Below, piece after piece: positions 37,633-46,807 of a DNA stretch of 64,000 nt. Position 1 is the first letter of the stretch. Every line of letters begins with the position of its first letter. The notes beneath the pieces are model-generated. The model was not told the origin of the DNA. It was given only the letters and a program-made list of their open reading frames with translations, and searched no databases. This DNA is from Verrucomicrobiota bacterium JB023 (GTDB lineage: Bacteria; Verrucomicrobiota; Verrucomicrobiia; Verrucomicrobiales; Akkermansiaceae): positions 41,004-105,003 of the forward strand of contig JAUTCR010000066.1 in the NCBI GenBank assembly GCA_030673895.1, in the 5' to 3' direction. A program made the position numbers and the translations under genes.

Positions 37633-39054
37633 TTAAAACTCCCAATACAAATCCTCGGTCCGGGTCATCTCACCAGAGGGAATCAAGTCTCCAATATCCT
37701 TGGAGGCGATGAACACGAAGAGGAAGAGAAGCAACACAACCGCAACAGTCTGAATACTTTCCAAGACTTTGAACTGCACGGGACGGCGTGCAATCCACTC
37801 GCCTGTCGCCAGCACGATATGTCCCCCATCAAGGACGGGGAACGGGAGAAGATTCATGATCCCGAGGTTGATGTTCAAGATCACCATGAACCAGAGAATA
37901 TAGTTGAGCGCATAGTCACTCTTGAGGAAATCAAACATAGCCCGACCGATACCGATGGGGCCGCTCAGGTGCTGGATGCCGACCGGTGACAGCTTGGCCG
38001 CAATCTTCTGCACGGTGACGATCATCAAGCGGACACTCTCCTTGATTTGAACGACGGGATTGGGGCCCGGCTTGATGAGTCGGTCCTCTGACTGGATGGA
38101 TTGGAACCCAATACCAATCATTGGCTGCCCATTCGCTACCGGCTGGCCGGTGTTCTTATCGCGAGGCACAACGGAAAGGACAGGGACCGTGAAGGTCTCT
38201 CCGTCACGGCGAATCTCCACCGGCACACTCTCCCCCACATTCTTCTTAAGCTCGTCGCTCAAGGTCATGTTATTGAGCAAGGGGACGCCATTGACGCTCA
38301 CCAGTTGGTCCCCGGACTGGAGTCCAGCCTTTTCAGCCGGGCTGCCCTCCATCACGGAGTCGACAATCAAATCCATCTCGAAGCTGATGCCCACCTTCCT
38401 CATCGCCCGGCGCTGCCACCAGGCTGTCTCGGGGATATCGTAATCAGAGACGATGGTCATTTCCTCGCCCTCGCGCTCGACCCGGAAGGTGATCTGCTCC
38501 TCCTCACTGAGCATGATGCGCTCGGTGATGCCTTCCATCCCTCCGAAGAAGGCGGTGACCTCGTGGCCGTCGACTGCGAGAATGCGATCTCCCACTTCCA
38601 ATCCGGCCTCTGCCGCTGGGCTTTGCTCCTCGACGTAACCAATCGTCGTCGTGGGCAAGGTGTCATTGGGCTTACCCAGGATCCAGACGCCGACCGAGGC
38701 CGCAAAGGCGAGTAAGAAGCTAAAAAGCGGCCCGGCGAAAGCGACGATGATTTTATCCAGAGGAGAAATCTCGGGCATGGCACGGCGACGCTCCTTGTCC
38801 CCACCCTCAATGGCCTCCATGGGAGCCATCTGGGGAAGAGCGACGAACCCGCCCGCCGGGATGCTTCCCAGACCGTATTCGACGCCCTTGATGGTCTTCT
38901 TCCAGATGGGCTTGCCGAACCAGATATAGAACTTGTCCACCACCAGCCCACGCCATCGCGCCGCGAGAAAGTGCCCCAGTTCGTGAACGAAAATCATCAC
39001 ATTGAAGAGGAGAATCACTCCGATGATGACGATTAAGTTGGTGAGAAGTTCCAT
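37633..39054 (-). CDS. rseP: RseP-type site-2 metalloprotease
   Basis: ATG at 39054 gives 473 residues with a first membrane helix containing the zinc motif HELGH (H24, E25, H28). Two PDZ domains follow (VGDRILAVDGHEV at about 145-210; GLQSGDQLVSVNGVPLLNN at about 235-310), then the second catalytic motif NLLPFPVLDGGHI in a membrane helix. RseP cuts anti-sigma factors or signal-peptide remnants inside the inner membrane. An earlier in-frame start would add 43 residues with no fold, so it was not chosen. It is about 470 residues, close to the E. coli protein. Confidence 0.94.
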   Translation of the reverse strand: MELLTNLIVIIGVILLFNVMIFVHELGHFLAARWRGLVVDKFYIWFGKPIWKKTIKGVEYGLGSIPAGGFVALPQMAPMEAIEGGDKERRRAMPEISPLDKIIVAFAGPLFSFLLAFAASVGVWILGKPNDTLPTTTIGYVEEQSPAAEAGLEVGDRILAVDGHEVTAFFGGMEGITERIMLSEEEQITFRVEREGEEMTIVSDYDIPETAWWQRRAMRKVGISFEMDLIVDSVMEGSPAEKAGLQSGDQLVSVNGVPLLNNMTLSDELKKNVGESVPVEIRRDGETFTVPVLSVVPRDKNTGQPVANGQPMIGIGFQSIQSEDRLIKPGPNPVVQIKESVRLMIVTVQKIAAKLSPVGIQHLSGPIGIGRAMFDFLKSDYALNYILWFMVILNINLGIMNLLPFPVLDGGHIVLATGEWIARRPVQFKVLESIQTVAVVLLLFLFVFIASKDIGDLIPSGEMTRTEDLYWEF

Positions 39055-39198
39055 AGTTTCGGTAGGGAAAAACTTTGTGTGATTTGCTTTTGATCCGCAA
39101 GACCCGTCTCCTACAATCCCCCAAAATCGCCAGCCTGCAAGCGGAGGGAGAGGAACACTTGAGCCCCGCGCTTCCCGATTCATCTTTCTCTTTCACTC

Positions 39199-39771
39199 AT
39201 GATTCTCCTCACCGGCTTCCTTCCCTTCCGCGGACGTAGCGAGAATGGCTCGCGCCTCCTCGCTGGTAGCTTTGACGGCCACTGCATCGGCTCGACTCCG
39301 ATCCATGTCGAAATCTTACCCGTTATCTGGAAGGGGCATCGGGAGCGCCTGGATGAACTCGCCGCCCGCTATCAACCGGAACTCATTCTCAGCCTCGGTG
39401 AAGGACAGCCAGACCGGATCCGCTTCGAAAATGTGGGCCGAAACCTCGCCCGTGGTCATGACGAGGAGGGACGGGAACCCGACGAGAGCTTCCTGCTGCG
39501 CGAGGGGCCGGACACCTTGCAAACACCATTACGCAAGCCAGACATCACACCCGAGAGATGGCCTTTGGTGGAAACAGAGGACGCTGGCGGGTATCTCTGC
39601 AATGCCACTCTCTTCCTTAATCTCTGGGCCGGGCGCCGCGCGGGCTTTCTTCACCTACCCATCCTCGCCGAGCATGATCGCGAGGCCTATCTTTCCGCGC
39701 TTCGCCCTGTCGTGGAGGCCGTTTTGCAACACAATCTGGCCGAGACAGAGGGCCAATCCATGCTAGCTTGA
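39199..39771 (+). CDS. pyroglutamyl-peptidase I-like cysteine peptidase
   Basis: This 190-residue protein matches family C15, which removes N-terminal pyroglutamate from peptides. It opens MILLTGFLPFRGRSENGSRL, resembling the family's V-T-G-F-x-P-F. The catalytic Cys is C134 in GGYLCNATLF and the His is H152 in FLHLPIL. SLGEGQPDRIRFENVG carries the expected Glu/Asn pocket region. It is a little shorter than the usual about 200-215. Start and RseP start are divergent. Confidence 0.9.
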   Translation: MILLTGFLPFRGRSENGSRLLAGSFDGHCIGSTPIHVEILPVIWKGHRERLDELAARYQPELILSLGEGQPDRIRFENVGRNLARGHDEEGREPDESFLLREGPDTLQTPLRKPDITPERWPLVETEDAGGYLCNATLFLNLWAGRRAGFLHLPILAEHDREAYLSALRPVVEAVLQHNLAETEGQSMLA

Positions 39772-39774
39772 CCC

Positions 39775-39888
39775 ATGGACAGCCCTCACTCGGAAAAGCG
39801 GGAAATACTCTTCTGGGGTGGCGGACTCTTCGCCGTCTACCTCGCCCTGCAGCTCTGGATCCTACCTGCCATGGGCGTCGGCACTTGA
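39775..39888 (+). CDS. 37-residue single-pass membrane peptide
   Basis: Starting 3 bases after the peptidase stop, this frame codes SPHSEKREILFWGGGLFAVY, then LALQLWILPAMGVGT. It has a charged N-terminus and one hydrophobic helix of about 20 residues. The near-coupled start suggests co-translation with the upstream gene. Function is unknown. Confidence 0.5.
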   Translation: MDSPHSEKREILFWGGGLFAVYLALQLWILPAMGVGT

Positions 39889-40083
39889 CTCCGCCCCGCA
39901 AGCTCCCCGGGAGGGAGCCCATGAGGTGCCGACGGTTGCCCTCCGGTCGGAGAGGCCCTGCCCGCACCCCCGAGTCCAGTCCCCAGCGACACCTCCCCCG
40001 CCCCCGTGGGCGGGAATGAGAAGCCATGAACGTTTGGCCTTGGTTTCGGTCGGAAAGACAGCAAAGTCCCCTCGACCCCGACC

Positions 40084-40854
40084 ATGTCTGAAGTTGACGC
40101 TCAAAAGCCAAAGGAGAACCCGCTGACCAACATCATGGTCAACGTGCTCATCCCAATCCTCGCCCTATCCTATCTCAGCAAGGATCCCGCCTTCGTGGAC
40201 AAGGCCCGGCCTTGGCACATCGGGCCCACCTACGCGCTCCTCGTTGCCCTGGCTCTGCCCGTTGGCTACGGCATCTGGTTCTATCTCAAGCACCGGCAGC
40301 CCAACTTCTTCTCGGTGATGGGCCTGGTCTCCGTCCTCCTCACCGGTGGACTGACTCTTCTCCTCTGGAACAAGGATGGCACCGTCAACTCAGCGGCTCC
40401 CATCCTCTTCGGCCTCAAGGAGGCCTCCATCCCCTTTTTGCTCGGTCTCGCCGTCTTTGCCTCCCATTGGACGAAGACTCCTCTGCTCAACACCTTCCTC
40501 TACAATGACCAGATCTTTGACCTGAAGAAGATCGAGAGTCGCATCGGTAACGAGACGGAGCGCTACCGCAAGCTTCTCTTCACCTGCACCATCATCTTCG
40601 CCGTCTCTTTCCTCATCTCCACCGTGCTGAATTTCCTGCTCGCCCAGTATTTCCTCGGAGGCGGCAAGATTGATTTCGAGTCAAATCAGGCACGCGAGCA
40701 ATATAATGGCGCTGTCGCCAAGCTCACGGGCTGGGGCTTCGTCGTGATCGGGGTTCCCATCATGGGCATGCTGTTCTATTGCCTGCAATATCTGCTCAAA
40801 GGCCTGCGCGAGATCACCGGGCTCGAGACCGAAGAAATCCTCCTCCCCCGCTGA
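40084..40854 (+). CDS. polytopic membrane protein, VC0807-like
   Basis: The 256-residue product has about six hydrophobic segments (IMVNVLIPILALSYL, TYALLVALALPVGYGIWF, FFSVMGLVSVLLTGGLTLLL, FLLGLAVFASHW, LLFTCTIIFAVSFLISTVL, WGFVVIGVPIMGMLFYCL), typical of the VC0807/septation-like conserved membrane family. The function is not known with confidence; such proteins were once grouped with intracellular septation factors. Its TGA overlaps the ATG of the nucleosidase gene (TGATG), so the pair is translationally coupled. Confidence 0.7.
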   Translation: MSEVDAQKPKENPLTNIMVNVLIPILALSYLSKDPAFVDKARPWHIGPTYALLVALALPVGYGIWFYLKHRQPNFFSVMGLVSVLLTGGLTLLLWNKDGTVNSAAPILFGLKEASIPFLLGLAVFASHWTKTPLLNTFLYNDQIFDLKKIESRIGNETERYRKLLFTCTIIFAVSFLISTVLNFLLAQYFLGGGKIDFESNQAREQYNGAVAKLTGWGFVVIGVPIMGMLFYCLQYLLKGLREITGLETEEILLPR

Positions 40855-41570
40855 TGCTGGCAATCTACATCGCCATGGAGGCGGAGGCTGCGGGGCTCCT
40901 CACCGAGCTGAACGCCCGACCTCTCGCAGATGAGCCGGCCATCGGCAATTACTACGAGGCCTCCTTCCAGGGCAGCCCCCTCATCCTCGCCACCTCGGGT
41001 AAGGATCGGGCAACGGGCGTTTGCTGTGTGGGGACGGAGCCCGCCGCCTTGGTCGCCAATGAGCTCATCGCTCATCACGGGGTCAGCACCCTCCTCAATG
41101 CCGGGACCTGCGGAGCGCACTCCTCGCTGGAGGCAGACATTGCGGAAGCCTTCCTTGTCCACCCGACCCTCTCCTATCACGACCACCGCATCCCCCTACC
41201 CGGATTCTTGGATTACGGCCTCGGCCGCCACCCGGCGGCAGACTTGGTGCCCCAACTTGCGGCCCAGCTCGGCGTCCGCACCGCCAGCCTCTCGACCGGG
41301 AACTCCCTCGACCATGTTGACCGGGATATGGACATCTTTCTCTCCAATGGAGCCCACCTGAAGGACATGGAAGGAGCCGCCTTGGCCTGGGTCTGCCGGC
41401 AACATCAAGTGCCGCTCATGGCCCTCAAGGTGGTGACCGATATCTTCGACCTGCCCCACCCGGCAGCAGAGCAATTCGAGAAAAATTTGGCCGCAGCCAG
41501 TCTGGAGGTGACCCGGACCACCCTTCGCCTGCTGGCATCGCTACTCCCCCGGCTTGAGGATCCGGAGTGA
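40854..41570 (+). CDS. MTA/SAH nucleosidase-like nucleoside phosphorylase family protein
   Basis: The chosen start overlaps the previous stop as TGATG. The 238-residue protein has the family blocks IYIAMEAEAAGLL, LNAGTCGAHSS, SLDHVDRDMDI, KDMEGAALAWV (with the ribose-binding M-E pair) and KVVTDIFD, where the Asp acts as the purine-protonating acid. MTA/SAH nucleosidases cut methylthioadenosine or S-adenosylhomocysteine to adenine in methionine salvage and quorum-signal pathways. Phosphorylase activity cannot be ruled out by sequence alone. Confidence 0.88.
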   Translation: MLAIYIAMEAEAAGLLTELNARPLADEPAIGNYYEASFQGSPLILATSGKDRATGVCCVGTEPAALVANELIAHHGVSTLLNAGTCGAHSSLEADIAEAFLVHPTLSYHDHRIPLPGFLDYGLGRHPAADLVPQLAAQLGVRTASLSTGNSLDHVDRDMDIFLSNGAHLKDMEGAALAWVCRQHQVPLMALKVVTDIFDLPHPAAEQFEKNLAAASLEVTRTTLRLLASLLPRLEDPE

Positions 41571-41585
41571 ATCCGGCAACCGCTC

Positions 41586-42674
41586 TTACATCAGTCGCCC
41601 GGCAAGACTGCGCGCTGCCTCTTCGGTCAACTCCTCCGCCCGAGCCATCAGCTCGGCAAGAGGCAATCCGGTCTCATCCAGCGCTGCCATTTCTTCGAAA
41701 AGGCCGCAGTCACGCACTTCGGGGGTGATTCGGCCCGCCAGGGCCAGAACCCGTTTACCTTCTTCCCTCGCCATCCGCGCCAAGCCCACCGGGCCTTTGC
41801 CCTCCAAGCTCTGCCCATCCAATGAGCCCTCTCCGGTGATGACCACATCCGCGGCTTGGATCCGCTCGCGCAGACCAACCGCATCGGCAACGAGATCGAA
41901 ACCCGGACGCAGGGTGGCACCCGCAAACTTCATCAGGCCCCAGCCCATTCCCCCCGCAGCCCCGGCACCGGGAATCTCCGCCAAATCCGCTCCGCCGGCC
42001 GTCTCCACAAGACGATGAAGTGTCGCCTCCAGGAACTCGCGCTCTTCCGGGCCCGCCCCTTTCTGCGGCCCGTAGATCGCGGTGGCTCCACGAGCACCAA
42101 AGAGCGGATTCTCCACATCGCAGGCCACCTCGATCCGAGGGAGATGACCCACCGCGGAGCTATCAACAGCTTCCAGCGCAGCCAGCTTATCGGGAGTGGG
42201 CCTCTCAAAATCCAGCCCTCCACTCCCCGTGAACCGCCAACCGAGCGCGGCCGCAGCGCCCGCACCACCGTCATTGGTCGCACTCCCTCCCAGGCCGAGG
42301 AGAATCTTGGTCGCACCCCGCTCCATCGCGTCCTTCATCAGCAGGCCAGTCCCGTAGGAGGAAGCTGCCAGCACGTCCCGCACCTCTTCTTCAATCCGCC
42401 ACAGTCCGCTCGCTGCCGCCATTTCGATGACAGCGGTCTGCCCCGAAAGCCCGTAGCTCGTCGTGATGGGGCGATCGAGGGCATCAACGCTCTCACACTC
42501 AATCGCCTCACCTCCCATGGCACCCATCATGGCCGAGACAAAGCCCTCTCCGCCATCCGCCAGAGGACAAGGGTCGAAGGCAAAACCTTCCCCGAATCCC
42601 CGCTGCACAGCCGCTGCCACTTCCAGTGAAGACAACGAGCCCTTGAACTTATCGCACGCGATCAGAATTTTCAT
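41586..42674 (-). CDS. glycerate 2-kinase (GlxK/GarK type)
   Basis: ATG at 42674 gives 362 residues starting MKILIACDKFKGSLSSLE, the hallmark N-terminus of this family; an upstream in-frame start would add 14 residues. The nucleotide and substrate sites include LGLGGSATNDGGAGAAAALG and PLADGGEGFVSAMMG, and the C-terminal half has EGSLDGQSLEGKG. It phosphorylates D-glycerate to 2-phosphoglycerate, feeding glycolysis. It is convergent with the nucleosidase gene (15 bp between stops). Confidence 0.93.
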   Translation of the reverse strand: MKILIACDKFKGSLSSLEVAAAVQRGFGEGFAFDPCPLADGGEGFVSAMMGAMGGEAIECESVDALDRPITTSYGLSGQTAVIEMAAASGLWRIEEEVRDVLAASSYGTGLLMKDAMERGATKILLGLGGSATNDGGAGAAAALGWRFTGSGGLDFERPTPDKLAALEAVDSSAVGHLPRIEVACDVENPLFGARGATAIYGPQKGAGPEEREFLEATLHRLVETAGGADLAEIPGAGAAGGMGWGLMKFAGATLRPGFDLVADAVGLRERIQAADVVITGEGSLDGQSLEGKGPVGLARMAREEGKRVLALAGRITPEVRDCGLFEEMAALDETGLPLAELMARAEELTEEAARSLAGRLM

Positions 42675-42748
42675 TGAACTACTCTCCCTCTCGCGAGCAA
42701 AACACAGGCCAAGCACGGCCTCGACGAAAAAGGGTGAGTCAGCGCTGG

Positions 42749-44359
42749 CTAGGTAACCCCGAGCTTCTTCTCCATCTCCTCAAGGGGCACGCCCTTGGTC
42801 TCCGGAACCATCAACAGCACCCAGAGCAACTGAAGCATCATCATGAAGGCGAAGAAGGCAAAGATGTAACCCGCATCGAAGCGACCGATCGCGATGGGGA
42901 ACAACTGGGATAACAAGGCGGCAAACACCCAGTGGGTCGCACAACCGAAGGACTGCCCATAAGCCCGGAAGGCATTGGGGAAAATCTCCGAAATGAAGAC
43001 CCAAATCACCGCCCCCTGCCCCACGGCATGCGCGGCGATGAAGCCCAGAAGGCAAATCAGAACAAGCGTGCTCAGTCCGCCAAGGAGCTTGGCAGCCTCC
43101 TCCTTGGCTCGCGCGCCAATCACCTTGGCCTCCGCCGGAGTTGCCGCCTCATTGAGGGAAACCTCCCTCCCTTGATAGCCATCGACCGAGGTCACCGCCA
43201 CCAGAGCTTGCGCGGCACCGAGCAGAGCTTCCTCGGCCTCGGCCACCTCCTCTTCGCTGACGGTACGATTCGCGGTCTCAAGTTTTTGCACCTTTTCCGC
43301 CGCTGATTGGTAGTCGATCGCTGCGGAAACGACCTTAAAACCCGGGACGCTCAGGAAAGCCCAGGCGCAGATCCCCAGGGAGAGGATGTAACCGAGCGAA
43401 CCAATCAGCAGCAAGGTCTTGCGACCCAGCCGGTCGATCAGCCACAAGCCGACGAAGGTGAAGATGAGATTGACGACCCCGAGCCAGATGGATGCCGCCA
43501 GCGGATCCTCCAGCCCCGCCAAGCCGAGAAGGCGGGGAGCGAAGTAGAGAATCACATTGATGCCGGAGAGCTGATTGAAGAAGGCGATGAGAAAGGCCAG
43601 CAGGAGGGGAATTTTGAGACGGGAGAAAGGCACCCGTCCTCCCGGTTTCGTTTTCCCGCCCGGAGAGTCTTTGCCTCCTGCCTCAATGTCTTCAATCGCG
43701 GCATTCAGCTCAGCATCCGACCAATCCGGTCGGGCAACTGCGAGAACCGCGCGCGCTTCTTCCCGTTTCCCTTGCTTTGTCACCAACCAGCGGGGGCTTT
43801 CCGGCAAGGTCAGGCACATGATCCCGTAGATGACGGCCGGCACGGCTTCAATTCCCAACATCCATCGCCACGCACTCCCCTCGAATGCATTGCCAATCAG
43901 CCAATTCGAGAGATACGCGACCAGTATCCCGAAGACGATATTGAACTGGAACATCCCCGCCAAGCGGCCCCGTTTTTCAGCCGGTGCAATCTCCGAGATA
44001 TACATGGGCCCCACCACGGTCGAGACCCCGACCCCGACGCCTCCGATGAAGCGAGCGAGAATGAAACTCCATAAATCTCCGGCGCTGGCAGACCAAAGGG
44101 CCGAGACCAAATAGAAGATGCCAATCGAGATGAGCGTCCACTTCCGCCCGAACCGATCCGCCGGCCATCCGGCAAATAGCGACCCCAGAACTGTTCCCCA
44201 GAGAGCCGCCGACATGGCCCAGCCGTGGCGGGTCCCATCAAGGTCCCACAACTCCTGAATCGTCTTCTCCGCGCCTGAGATGACGACCGTATCGAAGCCA
44301 AACAAAAACCCGGCCAAAGCCGAGGTGAGCGCCCACATGAAAAGCTTTCCTTGATTCAT
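42749..44359 (-). CDS. MFS sugar transporter (sugar porter type)
   Basis: The 536-residue protein belongs to the sugar:proton symporters: SALAGFLFGFDTVVISGAEK in helix 1, ADRFGRKWTLISIG between helices 2 and 3, RFIGGVGVGVSTVVGPMYIS with the following E in helix 4/5, LPESPRWLV after helix 6, NQLSGINVILYFAP in helix 7 and LIDRLGRKTLL between 8 and 9. A long extra soluble loop (about 340-430, rich in Glu and Ala) lies between helices 9 and 10. VPETKGVPLEEME ends it. It probably imports a hexose or related sugar; galactose would fit the galK gene but they are 36 kb apart. Confidence 0.92.
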   Translation of the reverse strand: MNQGKLFMWALTSALAGFLFGFDTVVISGAEKTIQELWDLDGTRHGWAMSAALWGTVLGSLFAGWPADRFGRKWTLISIGIFYLVSALWSASAGDLWSFILARFIGGVGVGVSTVVGPMYISEIAPAEKRGRLAGMFQFNIVFGILVAYLSNWLIGNAFEGSAWRWMLGIEAVPAVIYGIMCLTLPESPRWLVTKQGKREEARAVLAVARPDWSDAELNAAIEDIEAGGKDSPGGKTKPGGRVPFSRLKIPLLLAFLIAFFNQLSGINVILYFAPRLLGLAGLEDPLAASIWLGVVNLIFTFVGLWLIDRLGRKTLLLIGSLGYILSLGICAWAFLSVPGFKVVSAAIDYQSAAEKVQKLETANRTVSEEEVAEAEEALLGAAQALVAVTSVDGYQGREVSLNEAATPAEAKVIGARAKEEAAKLLGGLSTLVLICLLGFIAAHAVGQGAVIWVFISEIFPNAFRAYGQSFGCATHWVFAALLSQLFPIAIGRFDAGYIFAFFAFMMMLQLLWVLLMVPETKGVPLEEMEKKLGVT

Positions 44360-44514
44360 ATCACACCAAATTCCTCAATCCGTTAGATGAGTCTCCCCAT
44401 ACTGGTTCGACTCCCGAGAATGACGATAGAAAACGCTCTACGCCCCCAAGCGAGGGCATTCACCCTGTTGAGCAAAGACGTGGAAGACGGCCCAAAAGCC
44501 GACATCTGGACACA

Positions 44515-44542
44515 CAAAAGCAAGGACGCCTCCGTCCTTGCT
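44515..44542 (-). terminator. terminator after the cysQ gene
   Basis: On the minus strand AGCAAGGACG pairs perfectly with CGTCCTTGCT (10 bp) around four bases, followed by TTTT. It lies about 45 bases after the cysQ stop. Confidence 0.8.
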
Positions 44543-44584
44543 CTCGGCTAAAAAACTGACGAGCCGGCAGGCTCCATTGAGGCC

Positions 44585-45370
44585 CTACTCCACGATGAAG
44601 TAGGGATTGAGAAGATTCTCCTTATTATAAGCGAGCGGCTCCCCGCTCTCAGCGTTGATGACCTTGCGTCCGGCCCCAAGAGCCACCGCATGCGCCGCTC
44701 CGGTATCCCACTCCATGGTGGGTCCGAGGCGGGGGTAAACGTCAGCCTGATTTTCAGCCACCAGGCAAAGCTTCAAGGAGCTCCCGGCGGAGAGAAAGTC
44801 AACTTCCTTACCCTGCTGCTTGAGGTCCTCGACGAACTTCTCGACATCAGCGCTCAGATGGGATCGGCTGGCGACCACCCGCACTTTGTCGAGCTCGCGG
44901 TAGTTCGTGCCAGGCTCCAGCTTGATTGGTTCCTTCCCGCTCTCGATCATCCAAGCGCCTTCCCCAACCACGCCGACGTGGAAGGTCCCGGTGGTGGGGC
45001 GATAGACGACACCGAGGACAGGCTCATTGCCTTCGACAAGGGCGACATTGACGGTGAACTCACCATTCTTTTTGATGAATTCCTTGGTGCCATCGAGAGG
45101 ATCAACCAGCCAGAAGCGGTCCCAATCCTTGCGATCCGCATAGGCGATTTCCTTGTTTTCCTCGGAGATGATTTTGATCTCCGGATACTCCGCCGCAAAG
45201 AAGTCCATCAAGACGGCATTGGCCTTGCGGTCAGCCTCCGTCAGCGGGGAATCATCCCCCTTGTATTCGACTTCGAAGTCCTTGGCGTAGATCTCGAGGA
45301 TCACCTCACCTGCCTTCTTGACGGCGTCCATGAGCCCCGCGAGGCGAATTCCTTTTGCTTCTTCGACCAT
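44585..45370 (-). CDS. cysQ: 3'(2'),5'-bisphosphate nucleotidase
   Basis: The 261-residue protein removes the 3'-phosphate of PAP and PAPS, keeping the sulfate-assimilation by-product from building up. It is a Li-sensitive inositol monophosphatase-fold enzyme: DSPLTEADRKANAVLM holds the first metal site, IISEEN the second, WLVDPLDGTKEFIKKNGEF the hallmark D-P-L-D-G-T, and MEWDTGAAHAVALGAG the last Asp. Length (about 250-265) fits CysQ. It is followed by a terminator. Confidence 0.93.
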   Translation of the reverse strand: MVEEAKGIRLAGLMDAVKKAGEVILEIYAKDFEVEYKGDDSPLTEADRKANAVLMDFFAAEYPEIKIISEENKEIAYADRKDWDRFWLVDPLDGTKEFIKKNGEFTVNVALVEGNEPVLGVVYRPTTGTFHVGVVGEGAWMIESGKEPIKLEPGTNYRELDKVRVVASRSHLSADVEKFVEDLKQQGKEVDFLSAGSSLKLCLVAENQADVYPRLGPTMEWDTGAAHAVALGAGRKVINAESGEPLAYNKENLLNPYFIVE

Positions 45371-45432
45371 GTCTCAGCTGATTGGTTTGCGTTGTTTGCG
45401 CTCCCCTGGCGAGGGGAGCGGTGATGGAATCC

Positions 45433-46602
45433 TTAGTGGCTGTCGCAGAACTGGGCGAAGCGCTCGAGGCCTTCCGCAATCACATCGAGGGTGGTGCAGT
45501 AGCTGAGGCGGATGGAAGCATCGTGGCCGAAGGCCACACCAGGGACGACGGCCACCTTGTAGCGATTGAGCAGCTTGTCACAGAGATTCTGGGACTTGAG
45601 GCCGAGGTCGGTGCAATCGATGAAGAAGTAGAAGGCCCCTTTCGGCTCGACGATTGAAATGTTGGTGATGGGCTTCAGGCGACCGAGCACGAATTGGCGG
45701 CGGACATCATACTCTTGCACCATCTCGTCAATGAAGTCGGTCGGCCCCTCGAGGGCAGCCAAAGCGCCGTATTGAGCGAAGGTGGTCGCATTTGAAGAGG
45801 TGTGGTCCTGGATTTTGTTGAGCGCTTGGGCGATCGCCGCATTGGCCGTCGCGGTGTAACCAAGACGCCATCCAGTCATGGAGTAAGCCTTGGAGAATCC
45901 TCCGACCACCACGGTCAGCTTGGCCAGCTCCTCGTCGATGGAGGCAATGCTCACATGCTTCTCTTCGCCATAGGTGAGCTTCTCGTAGATTTCGTCAGAC
46001 AGAATGATGATGTCCTCGTAGCTGGCGACCTCACCAAGAGCCTTCAGCTCTTCCGCGGAATAAATGGCTCCGGTCGGATTGCCCGGAGAGTTGATGATGA
46101 TCATCTTGGTGCGGGGAGACATGGCCTCCTCGAACTGCTCGGGCGTGATCTTCCAGCCATTGGCCGCCGTGGTTTCCACGATAACGGGCTCCCCACCGGC
46201 GAGGCGGACCATCTCCGGATAGCTCACCCAATAAGGAGCCGGGATGATGACCTCGTCCCCTTCCTCGACGAGTGCGAGGATGGAGTTGAAGCACGCCTGC
46301 TTGGCGCCGCTGGTCACACACACCCCTTTGGTTTCCACCTTGACACTGTTGTCAGTGAGCAACTTGGCGGCAATGGCCTCGCGCAGCTCGGGAATCCCCG
46401 CAGATGGCGTGTATTTGGTCTTGCCCTCTTGGAGAGCGGCCATCGCGGCCTGCTTAATGTGATCCGGGGTGTCCATCTCTGGCTCACCACCTGCGAGACC
46501 GAAGACTTCTTCGCCTTTGGCGCGAAGGGCTTTGGCTTGATTCGTTACCGCCAAGGTCGCCGAGGGGGCAACCTTCTGCACTCGATTTGAAAGACTATCC
46601 AT
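45433..46602 (-). CDS. aspartate aminotransferase, class I, PLP-dependent
   Basis: The 389-residue fold-type-I transaminase matches the Bacillus/Thermus-like aspartate aminotransferase group: LAGGEPEMDTPDHIKQAA near the N-terminus, CVTSGAKQACFNSILAL, the PLP phosphate site, INSPGNPTGAIYSAEELKAL, and the PLP lysine in VGGFSKAYSMTGWRLGYTA. The C-terminal Arg in SIRLSYC binds substrate carboxylate. It interconverts aspartate and oxaloacetate with glutamate. It is read in the same direction as cysQ, 62 bp upstream of it; a hairpin (CGCTCCCC/GGGGAGCG) sits in that gap. Confidence 0.93.
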   Translation of the reverse strand: MDSLSNRVQKVAPSATLAVTNQAKALRAKGEEVFGLAGGEPEMDTPDHIKQAAMAALQEGKTKYTPSAGIPELREAIAAKLLTDNSVKVETKGVCVTSGAKQACFNSILALVEEGDEVIIPAPYWVSYPEMVRLAGGEPVIVETTAANGWKITPEQFEEAMSPRTKMIIINSPGNPTGAIYSAEELKALGEVASYEDIIILSDEIYEKLTYGEEKHVSIASIDEELAKLTVVVGGFSKAYSMTGWRLGYTATANAAIAQALNKIQDHTSSNATTFAQYGALAALEGPTDFIDEMVQEYDVRRQFVLGRLKPITNISIVEPKGAFYFFIDCTDLGLKSQNLCDKLLNRYKVAVVPGVAFGHDASIRLSYCTTLDVIAEGLERFAQFCDSH

Positions 46603-46807
46603 GTTCTGACTACTACCGCGTTAAGGATTCCAGCTCCTAAACGAGCTTCGCCTGCCTGTCAGAACGTGCCCGCCCGGAGCGGGGTCGGTTCTGACTTTTA
46701 CACCACAGTCATGCAAGACAAATGGCGGGAAATTAGAGCTGGAGGCATCTCCCTCGGTCGCGAGAAGAGATGCCCCCTATTCAGATTCTCCTCAAGTTGC
46801 CGCCTGA

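Noticed and set aside
45399..45420. Hairpin between cysQ and the aminotransferase gene as a terminator
   Set aside because: The 8-bp stem is good but no T-run follows on either strand and the two genes are probably co-transcribed.
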